Part shown: one piece after another, positions 24,301 to 34,420 of the stretch | Layout of the letters: each line of letters opens with the position of its first letter | Position numbering within the stretch: the first letter of the stretch is position 1 | DNA from: Arabidopsis thaliana | Taxonomy: Eukaryota > Streptophyta > Magnoliopsida > Brassicales > Brassicaceae | Length of the DNA: 64,000 bases | NCBI RefSeq assembly: GCF_000001735.4 | Contig: NC_003076.8 | Coordinates: forward strand, 26,539,835-26,603,834 | Reading direction: 5' to 3' | The notes under the pieces: generated by a model | What the model saw: the letters and a program-made list of their open reading frames with translations, nothing else | Databases searched by the model: none | Told to the model about the DNA's origin: nothing | Program-made: the position numbers and the translations under genes

Positions 24301-24533
24301 ATTAAAGAAAATAAAAAGATGGATCAAAAACGAGATCCCCTTTTTCGATATCCGAATAATGTTTTTCTTTGCTTTTAATGTGTCTCTTTCTTATGATTTA
24401 GGATTCCAATTCCTTCCCTTTCCCCTTCTTGTTCTCTCCATATTCTCCTCTTTAGAAAGAGATAGAGAGAGTCTTGTTTTTTTCCTGTCTTGAGTGATAT
24501 TTTTTTCAGAGCCCTGAGTTGTTGTCTCCATTA
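21329..24533. other. Long AT-rich intergenic region with one gene-like relic
   Basis: Three kilobases with no intact gene. It includes the Maf promoter, a short near-tandem duplication of about 16 bases (AAATAGGTATTCAAAT) at about 21945-21980, a gene-like decayed stretch at about 22260-22625 (listed separately), a TA run near 23815-23831, and at the right end a CT-rich, probably untranslated leader of the NPH3 gene (about 24400-24533). Confidence 0.5.
22260..22625 (+). pseudogene. Possible decayed host gene fragment, family not recognised
   Basis: In one plus frame the translation is protein-like but cut by stops: VYDQWKKWDAVVIGAHVVYH, then FDDDKDAARGEEVNIPDG, then FFKKARKLFDIDVILDSDVP and ISVVVYRFATKQPNQNG. 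Composition and codon use resemble real coding DNA, unlike the AT-rich surroundings, and two in-frame stops interrupt it (a TGA near 22397 and a TAG near 22466). The minus strand has an uninterrupted 137-residue frame (22225-22638) that could instead be a gene, but it shows no known motif. I could not assign a family. Confidence 0.3.
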
Positions 24534-26828
24534 ATGGCGTCAGAGAAATCTACCTCCAAGGGCCAAGCATGGTGAAGATCAGCTAACACTTATCTTAACA
24601 ATAATAATATTTTAAAATGTTGCCTAAAGAAATTTTCTCATTTCCTTTTTTTTTTCGTTTTGGTATCGTGATGCAGGTTTTGTACGACTGGGTTACCTAG
24701 TGACATTGAAATCGAAGTTGATGACATGACATTCCATCTCCATAAGGTGCGTTCACAAAAGCCTGAAGATTTGTCTTCTTCTTTGGCACTCTCTGTTTTT
24801 TCTTTGATTACTCACAAGATTTGTGTTGTTGTCTGTGGCTTTTCCAGTTTCCACTCATGTCAAAGAGCAGGAAACTTCACAGGTTGATTACAGAGCAAGA
24901 GACTAGATCTTCCTCTTCCATGGCGCTGATAACTGTAATAGACCCAAAAGTAGAAGAGACTGACAAGAAAGGTAAAGGCCATGAAATCGAGGACGATAAA
25001 GAAGAAGAAGAAGTGGAAGAGCAGGAGATCGAAGAAAATGGTTATCCTCACATCAAACTCGAGGATTTTCCCGGTAGTTCAGAGAGCTTTGAGATGGTGG
25101 CGAAGTTCTGCTACGGCGTCAAGATGGACCTCTCTGCTTCCACCGTTGTTCCACTTCGTTGCGCCGCCGAACACCTCGAAATGACGGAAGAGTATTCACC
25201 AGATAACCTAATTTCCAAGACTGAGAGGTTTCTCTCTCATTCCGTCTACAAGAGCTTGCGTGAATCCATTAAAGCTCTCAAAGCTTGTGAGTCAGTCTCT
25301 CCTTTAGCCGGATCGCTTGGTATAACGGAACAGTGCATCGACTCTATAGTCTCCAGAGCTTCCTCAGCTGATCCTTCACTCTTCGGTTGGCCAGTAAACG
25401 ATGGCGGCGGAAGAGGAAACATCTCCGCCACCGATCTGCAACTTATACCCGGCGGCGCGGCGAAATCTCGAAAGAAACCGAGTAGAGATTCGAACATGGA
25501 GCTGTGGTTTGAAGATCTGACGCAACTGAGTCTTCCGATCTTCAAAACTGTGATCCTATCAATGAGATCAGGAGATCTGAGCTCCGATATCATAGAGAGC
25601 TGTTTGATTTGTTACGCTAAGAAGCACATTCCCGGGATTCTACGTTCTAACCGGAAACCGCCATCGTCATCTTCAACCGCAGTTTCAGAGAATGAACAGA
25701 GAGAACTACTGGAAACAATAACCTCTAATCTTCCATTAGATAAAAGCTCCATCTCCTCAACAACGAGATTCCTCTTCGGCTTATTACGAACCGCAATCAT
25801 CCTCAACGCCGCCGAGATTTGCCGTGATCTGCTGGAGAGAAAGATCGGATCGCAGCTAGAGAGAGCCACGCTCGACGATTTGCTCGTCCCTAGCTACTCA
25901 TACCTCAACGAGACTTTATACGATGTTGATTTGGTAGAGAGAATCTTAGGCCACTTTCTCGACACCTTGGAACAATCCAACACCGCCATAGTCGAAGTTG
26001 ACGGAAAATCTCCGTCGCTGATGCTCGTCGGGAAATTAATCGACGGATTTCTCGCGGAGATCGCATCGGACGCTAATCTCAAATCGGATAAGTTCTACAA
26101 TCTAGCCATCTCACTCCCAGATCAAGCTCGTCTCTATGATGACGGACTTTACAGAGCCGTCGACGTATATCTCAAGGTATAACAATAAAATTCAATGTGA
26201 AGAGAAGATCGGAGAATTTGGATCTGATTTGTTTTGAAAATTTCGTTTTCTTCAATAGGCGCATCCATGGGTATCGGAAGCAGAGAGAGAGAAAATATGC
26301 GGCGTGATGGATTGTCAGAAACTGACGTTGGAAGCGTGCACACACGCCGCGCAAAACGAGCGGCTTCCGCTACGAGCCGTCGTACAAGTTCTCTTCTTCG
26401 AGCAGTTACAACTCCGGCACGCGATCGCCGGGACGTTATTAGCTGCTCAATCGCCGTCTACGTCACAGTCAACGGAGCCAAGACCGTCAGCGGCAATAAG
26501 GAATCTAACGATAACGGAAGAGGACGGTGATGAAGCGGAAGGAGAAAGACAGGTGGACGCTGGGAAATGGAAGAAGACGGTTAGAGAGAATCAGGTGCTT
26601 CGCTTGGATATGGATACGATGAGGACGCGTGTTCATCGGTTAGAGAGAGAGTGCTCGAACATGAAGAAAGTGATCGCGAAGATTGATAAGGAAGGTTCAT
26701 CACCGGCGACGACGACTGATCGGCCGAGAAGTTGGTCGATTACCAAAAAATTCGGATGTAAATTCAAGACACAGGTCTGCGATTCACACGAAGCAACGAT
26801 GGTTGATCATAGATCACGACGGTCTTGA
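24534..26828 (+). CDS. NPH3/RPT2-family protein (BTB-NPH3, putative CUL3 substrate adaptor)
   Basis: Members act at the plasma membrane with phototropins or as cullin-3 adaptors. Four exons (24534-24571, 24677-24746, 24848-26176, 26259-26828) give 668 residues. The N terminus is a BTB fold ([28 protein letters not shown]) with an unusually acidic insert at about residues 80-105 ([18 protein letters not shown]), then [12 protein letters not shown]. The NPH3 domain follows ([17 protein letters not shown] near 230, [49 protein letters not shown]). The C-terminal 100 residues are coiled coil ([20 protein letters not shown]), and the protein ends RSRRS, a basic tail like the 14-3-3-binding tail of NPH3. 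The first exon codes for only 12 residues plus two bases. From memory At5g66560; substrate unknown. Confidence 0.92.
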
Positions 26829-27532
26829 ATTGTTTTCGATTGATTTTACTCTTTTTAGTACAGAATCAGAAAGCATATTGTTGTGATTCTTGGATTTTAG
26901 TTTTTGTTAATCCTTCGAGATTCTTGCTATGCGACTGCTCTACACAAATGTGCATCGTTTTGAGTCTTGTACTCGAATTAGTAAAACCAGAAATGACATA
27001 CGGCACAAAGCCCATCGTTAAACGTTTCGAATTGAGCCCTTTTCTCGACTTCCTCCGAATGGGCCGTAACAATGGGCTTCAGTTGCCCTTATCTATCGTA
27101 AACTGGGCACTGTTTTGGAGAGAAATTGTTTCATATTTGTGGAATGTGCGCCGTTTTAACGTAGGAAAAGAGGGACGAACTACTCGCTGTTCAGAATCGG
27201 TAGTAGGACTTCATGTCGTTTTATAAAGGAGAGTTCCTAAAAACCTAAACCCTACTTTAGTTCTACTATATAAATCAACCGGCTTTGGCTGAGAAGAAGC
27301 CATTAGCACAATCCGAGTACCGAATCAAACCTAAGTCTCTGTAAATTTCCTCGTTTTCCGTAGATTTAGTTCTTTGTCATCCCATCTTATTAGGGTTATT
27401 CGTTTAATTTCGTTTGAATCAGTTGATACTCTCTGATTTTCCAATATGTGTTTGAATCGGCATATTAATCTTTGATCGACTCGATTTTGTGTTTTTAGAA
27501 AATAATTTAGATTTTTTTAGAGAAGGAAAAAT
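26829..27532. other. NPH3 3' flank and snoRNA cluster promoter
   Basis: Left part is the 3' untranslated region of the NPH3 gene. From about 27009 the sequence changes to a dense promoter with site-II, telo-box and TATA elements (separate entry), followed by about 260 bases of transcribed-looking leader before the first snoRNA. A GT donor-like site (TCTCT|GTAAAT near 27340) could mark a short 5' exon; not proven. Confidence 0.5.
27009..27274 (+). promoter_or_regulatory. Site-II / telo-box / TATA promoter of the snoRNA cluster
   Basis: Site-II cores: AGCCCA 27009-27014, TGGGCC 27060-27065, TGGGCT 27073-27078 and TGGGCA 27104-27109. A perfect telo-box AAACCCTA is at 27247-27254 and a TATA box TATATAAA at 27267-27274. 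This combination and order is known for plant snoRNA-cluster and ribosomal-protein promoters transcribed by RNA polymerase II. The first snoRNA starts about 260 bases downstream, so a polycistronic precursor is expected. Confidence 0.7.
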
Positions 27533-27623
27533 ATTCTCAGTGATGAAGAAACAATAGATGACGAGTCCGATGAAATCCATTCATAAAATCGTGGGGACAA
27601 ACGAGGCATTTGTCTGAGAGGAT
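27533..27623 (+). ncRNA. Box C/D snoRNA, U15-like, copy 1
   Basis: Box C GTGATGA at 27540-27546 and box D CTGA at 27614-27617, closed by a terminal stem ATTCTC/GAGGAT. The guide just before box D (ACGAGGCATTTGT) is complementary to the 25S/28S rRNA segment CAAATGCCTCGT. The block GATGACGAGTCCGATGA and the 3' end GAGGCATTTGTCTGAGA closely match human U15 (SNORD15) as I remember it; the yeast counterpart is snR13. Role: 2'-O-methylation of an adenosine in that rRNA segment (fifth base from box D pairs with the A before UGCC). Confidence 0.85.
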
Positions 27624-27680
27624 TATTTTTCTTCGTTTTAGCATTCTAAAATATCTAGGTTTTAGGAACGTGTATAAAGG

Positions 27681-27777
27681 GGATTTCTCAGTGATGAAGG
27701 AACAATAGATGACGAGTCCGATGAAATCCATTCATTAAATCATGGGGACAAACGAGGCATTTGTCTGAGAGGAATCC
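27681..27777 (+). ncRNA. Box C/D snoRNA, U15-like, copy 2
   Basis: Near-identical to the copy about 150 bases upstream: box C GTGATGA at 27691-27697, box D CTGA at 27765-27768, same guide (ACGAGGCATTTGT). The terminal stem is longer and perfect apart from one G-U (GGATTTCTC/GAGGAATCC, 9 pairs). The guide and boxes are unchanged while the loop differs at a few sites (for example the bases after TCCATTCAT), so both copies are probably functional. Confidence 0.85.
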
Positions 27778-27825
27778 TTTTTGTTCAATTAGTTTTGTTT
27801 TAATTAGACTTAGCAGGAAGAAGAA

Positions 27826-27901
27826 AGGCATGATGAGGATTGTTTTATTGTCATCTGATTCTTATTGATGAATCTATACCTCCTACTCATTCTGAGTGCC
27901 T
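27826..27901 (+). ncRNA. Box C/D snoRNA candidate, third member of the cluster
   Basis: A 76-base unit with all four boxes: C ATGATGA 27830-27836, D' CTGA 27855-27858, C' TGATGA 27866-27871, D CTGA 27892-27895, and a closing stem AGGCA/TGCCT. The guide before D' (TTTATTGTCA) pairs with TGACAATAAA, which I recall in plant 18S rRNA. The guide before D (CCTCCTACTCATT) is complementary to a GAGTAGGAGG segment of 25S rRNA. I could not name the family. It lies about 50 bases after the second U15-like copy, in the same orientation. Confidence 0.6.
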
Positions 27902-28562
27902 TCTCTTGCTCTTAATTTTCAGTCACAGATATCATTGCATTAGTAGTCACTAAATTCGGATTCAATTATATTGACTCTAGGGAACACTACATTTCAAGTG
28001 AATCTACAGATACTCTAATAATATAACACAATCTGCTAAGACCAAGTGATAAACCAATTGAACTAACAAAAAAAATAAGTTTATGAAATCATAACTATTT
28101 CTTGATATTAAAAAATAACAGCAAAGATGCCAAGTTCATATAACATAAGGCCTTCAAGGAGAAACCATAACTTGTAATTTCAAACTGTATACTGGAAAGC
28201 AGACTGTGCTCAATGTGGTTTTGGATAATTCCCTGCATCCTAGTCCTGAAGTTGAAGCAAAACCTCTAGTATTGGCATTCTTACATATGATGAGTTAATT
28301 TCTGAGAGGGACGTACATTCTGATTCAGGCTCTAAAGGATCGATTAAGATTTTTAATTTATCAGGACCAAATCAGAAAAAATTTATATGATTTCTATCTG
28401 TATACTTAGAACAGCATCCATAAAAGAAAAATGTTGTTGAAGATCAATTGGACATTGGACAAAAACCTAGTGGGCCGGGCCTTCTTTGCATCTACTACTT
28501 GAAAGCCTTAAAAAAGAAAATTAATTGAAAATTAAATTTTACATTTAAGTGTTAGCATCCAA
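27902..28562. other. Intergenic spacer
   Basis: AT-rich; no protein gene. One further stretch near 28285-28330 has C- and D-like boxes but too little spacing and no guide, and was rejected as a snoRNA. A TGGGCC-type element near 28471-28478 precedes the tRNA. Confidence 0.45.
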
Positions 28563-28636
28563 GGCCCATTAGCTCAGTTGGTTAGAGCGTCGTGCTAATA
28601 ACGCGAAGGTCGCAGGTTCGAAACCTGCATGGGCCA
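28563..28636 (+). tRNA. tRNA-Ile (anticodon AAU)
   Basis: 74-base cloverleaf. The acceptor stem GGCCCAT pairs with ATGGGCC, discriminator A. A box TAGCTCAGTTGG, anticodon loop CTAATAA with AAT at 28597-28599, and B box GGTTCGAAACC are intact. A TTTTT terminator lies at 28646-28650. The A34 would be edited to inosine in the mature tRNA. Confidence 0.95.
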
Positions 28637-28740
28637 CCTTTAATGTTTTTACAACATAACAATTTTTGATTATTTTATACTATTATACAGGTCAGCACCC
28701 CTGACTGAGACAGTATCCATATCTCCACTTCAGATTTCGA

Positions 28741-28821
28741 CACGTGGCAACAAAAAAAACCAGACACTCCGATTCCCACGAAACAAACCAATCAAAATCG
28801 TTGCCTTATCCCAATCTTATC
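28741..28821 (+). promoter_or_regulatory. Light-type promoter elements of PSBO1
   Basis: A G-box CACGTGG at 28741-28747, a CCAAT-like stretch (ACCAATCA) near 28785, and two I-box cores in reverse (CCTTATC 28804-28810 and CTTATC 28816-28821) sit about 90-170 bases upstream of the PSBO1 ATG. This set is typical of photosynthesis gene promoters; function here is inferred. Confidence 0.6.
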
Positions 28822-28909
28822 TCAGCCCTTTTGATTATTACTCTTTAGTCTTTACTTTGCTCACAGCTTTGGATCACCAAAAAAAAAACTCAAGAGAGAC
28901 TTTGTGGCC

Positions 28910-30290
28910 ATGGCAGCCTCTCTCCAATCCACCGCTACATTCCTCCAGTCGGCGAAGATCGCCACCGCTCCTTCTCGCGGAAGTTCTCACCTCCGATCGA
29001 CTCAAGCCGTCGGCAAATCTTTTGGGCTCGAAACTTCCTCGGCTCGCCTCACTTGCTCCTTCCAGTCTGACTTTAAGGACTTCACCGGTAAATGCTCCGA
29101 CGCTGTCAAAATCGCCGGATTCGCTCTTGCCACCTCTGCTCTCGTCGTCTCGGTAACTTTCTTTAATCTCCGACTCTCCTTTAAAACTATAGATTAATCA
29201 AGAAAAAAAAGGAGAATTGAGTAACAGAGAAGAAGAGTATTTTGTTGTGTTTGTGATAACATGTTTATGATTTGCATTACTATGTATCGAAGTTGGCACT
29301 TGAGAACACCTAAACCAATAACAGACTCGGATAGTATAATAGAAGGAGAAACCGCTATTCCAATTCTGTAATCTTCGATTCATGTAGATACAATCTTCTT
29401 GGATCAGTGAGTTTGATTTAAAGTTGCTTGTTTCTCGTGTAATGAAAGGGAGCAAGTGCGGAGGGAGCTCCAAAGAGATTGACCTATGATGAGATTCAGA
29501 GCAAGACATACATGGAAGTGAAAGGAACTGGAACGGCTAACCAGTGCCCTACTATTGACGGTGGCTCTGAGACTTTCTCGTTCAAACCCGGAAAGTATGC
29601 AGGAAAGAAGTTCTGCTTCGAGCCTACTTCCTTCACCGTCAAGGCAGACAGTGTAAGCAAGAACGCTCCTCCAGAGTTCCAGAACACAAAGCTCATGACC
29701 CGTCTTACCTACACCCTTGACGAGATCGAAGGACCCTTCGAGGTTCGATTTCGCGTCTTTGCTTAGACTGCAAGAAAAAACTCTGCTTAGGGTTAGGGTT
29801 TGTGATTGATCGTCTCTTTAATGAGCAGGTTGCTTCAGACGGAAGCGTCAATTTCAAGGAAGAAGATGGAATCGACTATGCTGCAGTCACAGTCCAACTT
29901 CCAGGAGGTGAACGTGTGCCATTCCTTTTCACAGTCAAACAGCTTGACGCCTCAGGCAAACCAGACAGCTTCACCGGAAAATTCTTGGTTCCATCGTACC
30001 GTGGCTCTTCCTTCTTGGACCCAAAGGGCCGTGGTGGATCCACAGGATATGACAACGCCGTGGCATTGCCAGCTGGAGGCAGAGGAGACGAGGAGGAGCT
30101 TGTAAAGGAGAACGTGAAGAACACTGCCGCTTCAGTGGGAGAGATCACTCTGAAAGTGACAAAGAGCAAGCCGGAGACAGGAGAGGTGATCGGAGTGTTC
30201 GAGAGTCTTCAGCCGTCGGATACTGACTTGGGTGCTAAGGTACCAAAGGATGTGAAGATCCAAGGGGTGTGGTATGGTCAACTTGAGTGA
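28910..30290 (+). CDS. PSBO1: PsbO, 33-kDa manganese-stabilising protein of photosystem II
   Basis: Extrinsic lumenal subunit that stabilises the oxygen-evolving Mn4CaO5 cluster. Exons 28910-29152, 29449-29742 and 29829-30290 give 332 residues. The first 85 residues form a bipartite transit peptide: a Ser-rich stromal part, then a thylakoid signal ([10 protein letters not shown]) ending in the processing motif ASA before [13 protein letters not shown]. The mature part carries the conserved disulfide cysteines (NQCPTI and KKFCFEP), the [10 protein letters not shown] block, [20 protein letters not shown] and the C-terminal GVWYGQLE. I used the ATG at 28910; a GTG two codons upstream is not a start. 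Arabidopsis has two PsbO genes; the sequence and location fit PSBO1 (At5g66570) from memory. Confidence 0.97.
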
Positions 30291-32889
30291 TCATGTTATT
30301 ATATTTTCCGTTGATTGTGTTTGATGATAATGATAACATCTTTTGATGCTTTCTTCGTTTATCTCTCTTATATAAAATGCACATGCCTAAGATCTTGAAT
30401 TTTCTGTATATCCATGTCCTTCATCGTAAAAACAGTACCGATTTTAACCTTACGGTCTATGATGAGAAAAGCATAAAAATTGTTTGTTATCGACTAAATC
30501 TGGTTTGGTTAAGACTTAAGAGTCTATTGGAAAGTTGTGAAGCACATGTTAAGCAGTTGAGGTGAGTCTCTTTGTAAAGGTGAAGATGAGTTTATATATC
30601 GTACTACTTGTTTAAACTCAATAAACTAGGCTAAGTTAGCATTTATCAGAACTATAACCAAATCGAATTTGTTGTATATATAGATTGGTACAGTTATTTA
30701 TCACCAAATTTAGTCCACTTCGAACCAAGTCAAAGAAAAATAGGAAATGCACATCCTTAAGAACCTCTAATTGTCGGTTAAAAAAGACTAAGAACTGTTC
30801 AAAACTTATGATCTCAAATGGTAATAATAGAAAGAACTAGCCGTTGTTTGTTTGTTTTTGTCTCCCTTCAACCCAACCCTTTGTGTATTTTTCCTACACT
30901 ATATTATCCAATGTTTGGGCCTTAAAACATGTTATCAGTCCCCAATATGATGGGCTTTCTTGTATAAGTTCCTTTTTTCTTCATCTTTTTATAAATAGAT
31001 AAACCTCCATTTGACAGTAACAACAAAAATATACATGACTGGATTGCATGGTACTCCTGTGATATAGTATTTTATAAGAAATTAGTTAGATGCATCGGGT
31101 GGCGAGTAGCAAGTGGAAATAATGTTTTAATTTTTGAAAATAATTTAGTCTTAATCCGCCACTGATTACGCTGTATTTTAATGTGCATGGGGTGTGAATA
31201 TTATATAAACAACAGTGTTTTTGTTTAACCTATAAATTAAAATATATAATGGTCTGGGTTTGGTCTTACATCTCGAAACATGAAAGAACACAGACAATTA
31301 CGTTGGCGTGGGACACAGCACATAACAACTGCAGATCGCAGACAGATTCTCTCTTAAGTATCAAACCATTAAACCACTCGTATTAGTCTAATTAGTCAGA
31401 TTAGTTTATCTTCCTAGGGACATAATTCTATTTTATATTTCAGATAGATCGGATTCATCGCAATGCATAGTACAAATCTTACATTCACTCGGCCAAAATT
31501 TTCAGATCTTGTAGCAGTAGATTGTATGAGCGTGTGTTAGTACTACCTAATCACATGTTCGAAATCTAAAATCACTATTGTTTTATAGCAAATTAATTTA
31601 TAGATATTAAAGACAGTAACAAAGAACTTCAAAAAATTACCATAAGAGTATTATCAAATAGGAACAAGAATGTGCCTCGTGCTCGAAATGGAAGTATATC
31701 GTAAGCAAAATTGTATTATTGTCTAATTTCACCTCATGGAATAACTATTGTTGGCCTTATATATGTTTTTGTCATTACCGTGGCAGATTAATATCCACTA
31801 GACCTGAGTGACCTGACGAACCATTATTTAAATATTCAAACAAAATGGTTATAGGAACTTGGGACAAGTTTTTACGTATGTAAAAACAAAAGATATATCA
31901 GACAAAATCAAGTAAAATATTTAAAAAATCCCATCGTAAAATTAGACATCGGTGGAGACGTGGGTGATTTCAGTCCCACAAAAACATAGGAAAAAAAAGA
32001 AAGATATTTTTGTGTGTGTGTGAATAATTCTCTATATTCAGAAGTATAGAGGGGTAGGGGGATTAGATATTTACTTGTCGACCACTTAAATAGATATTTT
32101 ACTTAATCATTAACATAGCAAACATAGCAAATGATATTTTAAAAGTGATCAGTCACCTTTAACACAAAAAGAAAGACGAAACTCTTCAACGAATCGATAT
32201 GACTGAAATCATTAAACCATGCAATATAATATCGTAAACACAATACAAAAATCAAATTCTATACAGCTTTTGCATACCGTCCAAATCCACCATAAAAATA
32301 GACACTATAATTTTAAAGGTCTTCCTAATAAATGCCACATTCATGCAAAATAAAAAAAGTAACAATAAAAAATGAAGGTAGGTGACTCTTGTATCTACCA
32401 AAAGGGTCCAAAAAGAATCTAAAGGGACCCAATCACACATGCCAGCCTGACCAGCCCCAATAGTCTTCACGTGAGATCTAACCCACCGGTGACGCTAAAC
32501 CTCCGGCCAACTCAATCTTGTCTGCTTGCCGGTCCTGCCTCTGTCTGCCACGTGGCATCTTCCTCCCTCACAAGTCACCACCTATGCTCCTTCCTCTCTC
32601 ATTATTCGCCACGTTCTCTCTCCTTATTTCCCGAACTACCCTTCACGTAAGGGTCCGTTTCGGCAGAAACTATAACCCACCATGCGCTGTCATGTTTACT
32701 TGTTATCACTACACGACACTTCCTACGTGGACTTAGATTCTTGATGCTGTCTTCTTCTTCTTCCTTTAGTATATATAAACTCGTCACAAGGTCGTCTCTT
32801 TCAATTCACAATCACAACTCTTAAGAATAAATTTAAACTCACGAGTCAAGTCAGAGAGTTAAACGTTTTCAAAGACACTTAAACTAAAA
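30291..32889. other. Long intergenic region (PSBO1 3' flank, promoter of the PADRE gene)
   Basis: 2.6 kb, AT-rich, no protein gene, RNA gene or element recognised between about 30600 and 32400. The last 400 bases become GC-richer and hold G-box elements and a TATA box for the next gene (separate entry). Confidence 0.5.
32468..32779 (+). promoter_or_regulatory. G-box/ABRE-rich promoter with TATA box
   Basis: CACGTG at 32468-32473 and 32549-32554 (inside CCACGTGG), a TACGTGG core near 32724, and a TATA box TATATAAA at 32772-32779, about 110 bases upstream of the ATG at 32890. Such elements suggest control by bZIP/bHLH factors in stress or abscisic-acid responses, which fits the PADRE family; inference only. 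Confidence 0.6.
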
Positions 32890-33360
32890 ATGGGAGCGTG
32901 CGCTTCACGTGAATCTTTGAGGAGTGATTCAGCGAAGCTGATATTACTCGACGGTACTTTACAGGAGTTCTCATCTCCGGTCAAAGTTTGGCAGATTTTG
33001 CAAAAGAACCCTACGAGTTTCGTCTGTAACTCAGACGAAATGGACTTCGACGACGCAGTTTCAGCTGTCGCCGGCAACGAAGAGCTCCGATCAGGGCAGC
33101 TCTATTTTGTCTTACCTCTGACGTGGCTCAACCATCCGTTAAGGGCGGAGGAAATGGCGGCCTTGGCCGTGAAAGCTAGTTCGGCGTTGACCAAGAGCGG
33201 TGGCGTCGGTTGGGTTTCCGGCGACGACGATGTAACGACATCGGAAAAAACTTACCAAAAGAAAAACATTGCCGGAGTTAAGACAAACGGTGGTGGCGGA
33301 AGAGGTTGCGGTAAAGGGAAGAGGCGATTCACGGCTAATTTGAGCACGATCGCCGAGTAG
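32890..33360 (+). CDS. PADRE (DUF4228) protein, N-myristoylated type
   Basis: Single exon, 156 residues. The N terminus MGACASRES fits N-myristoylation at Gly2 with a nearby acylatable Cys4, so membrane attachment is likely. The PADRE core follows: AKLILLDGTLQEFSSPVKV near residues 15-33, NSDEMDFDDAVSAVAGNEEL and the hallmark GQLYFVLPLTWL near 90. The C terminus is Gly/Lys-rich (GGGGRGCGKGKRRF). PADRE genes are often induced by pathogens and abiotic stress; the biochemical role is unknown. From memory At5g66580. Confidence 0.88.
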   Translation: MGACASRESLRSDSAKLILLDGTLQEFSSPVKVWQILQKNPTSFVCNSDEMDFDDAVSAVAGNEELRSGQLYFVLPLTWLNHPLRAEEMAALAVKASSALTKSGGVGWVSGDDDVTTSEKTYQKKNIAGVKTNGGGGRGCGKGKRRFTANLSTIAE

Positions 33361-34420
33361 GGTCAATTTAGTCATTTTGAGAAAAATGGACCGACGTATA
33401 AATTGTAATTAGAAATGTTTGACTTTTTTTTTATGGAGAACAAATTATCCAGTAGATGTTTTTTTTTATTGCTCAGTAATTGAGAAATGGGCACGAGGAT
33501 GAAGATATTCCATTGATGTGATTCCAATCTTAATAACATTGCAATTTCGTAGCTATATAAATCATTTCATGTGTAATATTATCCATCTTGTTAAATTTTC
33601 TAATCTCTAAAATTTCATACCGTTTGTGTTTAACATAGTTTCCGATCCAATCCAATCCAGCAAAGTGAAATAATTTCGAATGATAAGGCTGTTTTGCAAA
33701 ATGCCAAATATGGCGGAACAATTTTTATTTAAGAAACAAGATAAGGATTATTAATGATCAGATATGCTTGATGAAGTTGTGGTCCATTCTTACTTCTCTT
33801 CTGCATATTTATCACATCGGTTTCTCATTATCTCTATGCATTCGGGACTACTAATACAACAATAGCACAAAAATACAACGTGACAACAAAAACAACCGAG
33901 TAGAAAACTATAAAGACAACAACATTTCAAATTCTCTGTTGCCACTAATACTGAAAATCCATTTAAATTTTCTTTTTGTGGGTTGAATTTGCACCATATA
34001 AAAATCCAATAATACAAAAGAAAGCAAATATACATGATTGGATATTCTTCGATTATGATGTCGAACAACAACAATTATTAACATGTGTATAGTTTGGCAA
34101 AAAATGAATATGAGGTAAAGAGGGCTGGACCCATTGGCCCTATAAGCATTAATGGGCCTGAAAGCAACAACAGAAATTGGAATTAAATAACGTTGGGTAT
34201 CTGTCTGTCACATGCAACACAGACAACTTGAGAATGGATCAATCAACATTCACGTGCCATGATCCTCTCTTCCTCTTATTTTGTCTCCTTCCACCAATCC
34301 CATATCTTTCTCTATTATACATCTCTAATTATCTCACTTTTAACATATAGTTTTTTTATACATCTTTAATGACTATATAAACCAAACACTGATCTTTTTC
34401 AGGTTGCGAATAAACCAAGA
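33361..34420. other. Intergenic: 3' flank and CAP gene promoter
   Basis: No gene seen. A G-box CACGTG lies at 34251-34256 and a TATA box TATATAAA at about 34374-34381, roughly 40 bases before the CAP protein ATG. The minus-strand frame at 33790-34074 is Cys/Leu-rich low-complexity sequence and was not called. Confidence 0.5.

Noticed and set aside
25246-25593. Minus-strand frames inside the NPH3 gene
   Set aside because: Shadows of the NPH3 coding exon, which has clear domains on the plus strand.
28285-28330. Possible fourth C/D snoRNA (ATGATGA followed by CTGA)
   Set aside because: Boxes are too close for a guide, no terminal stem, and no rRNA complementarity noticed.
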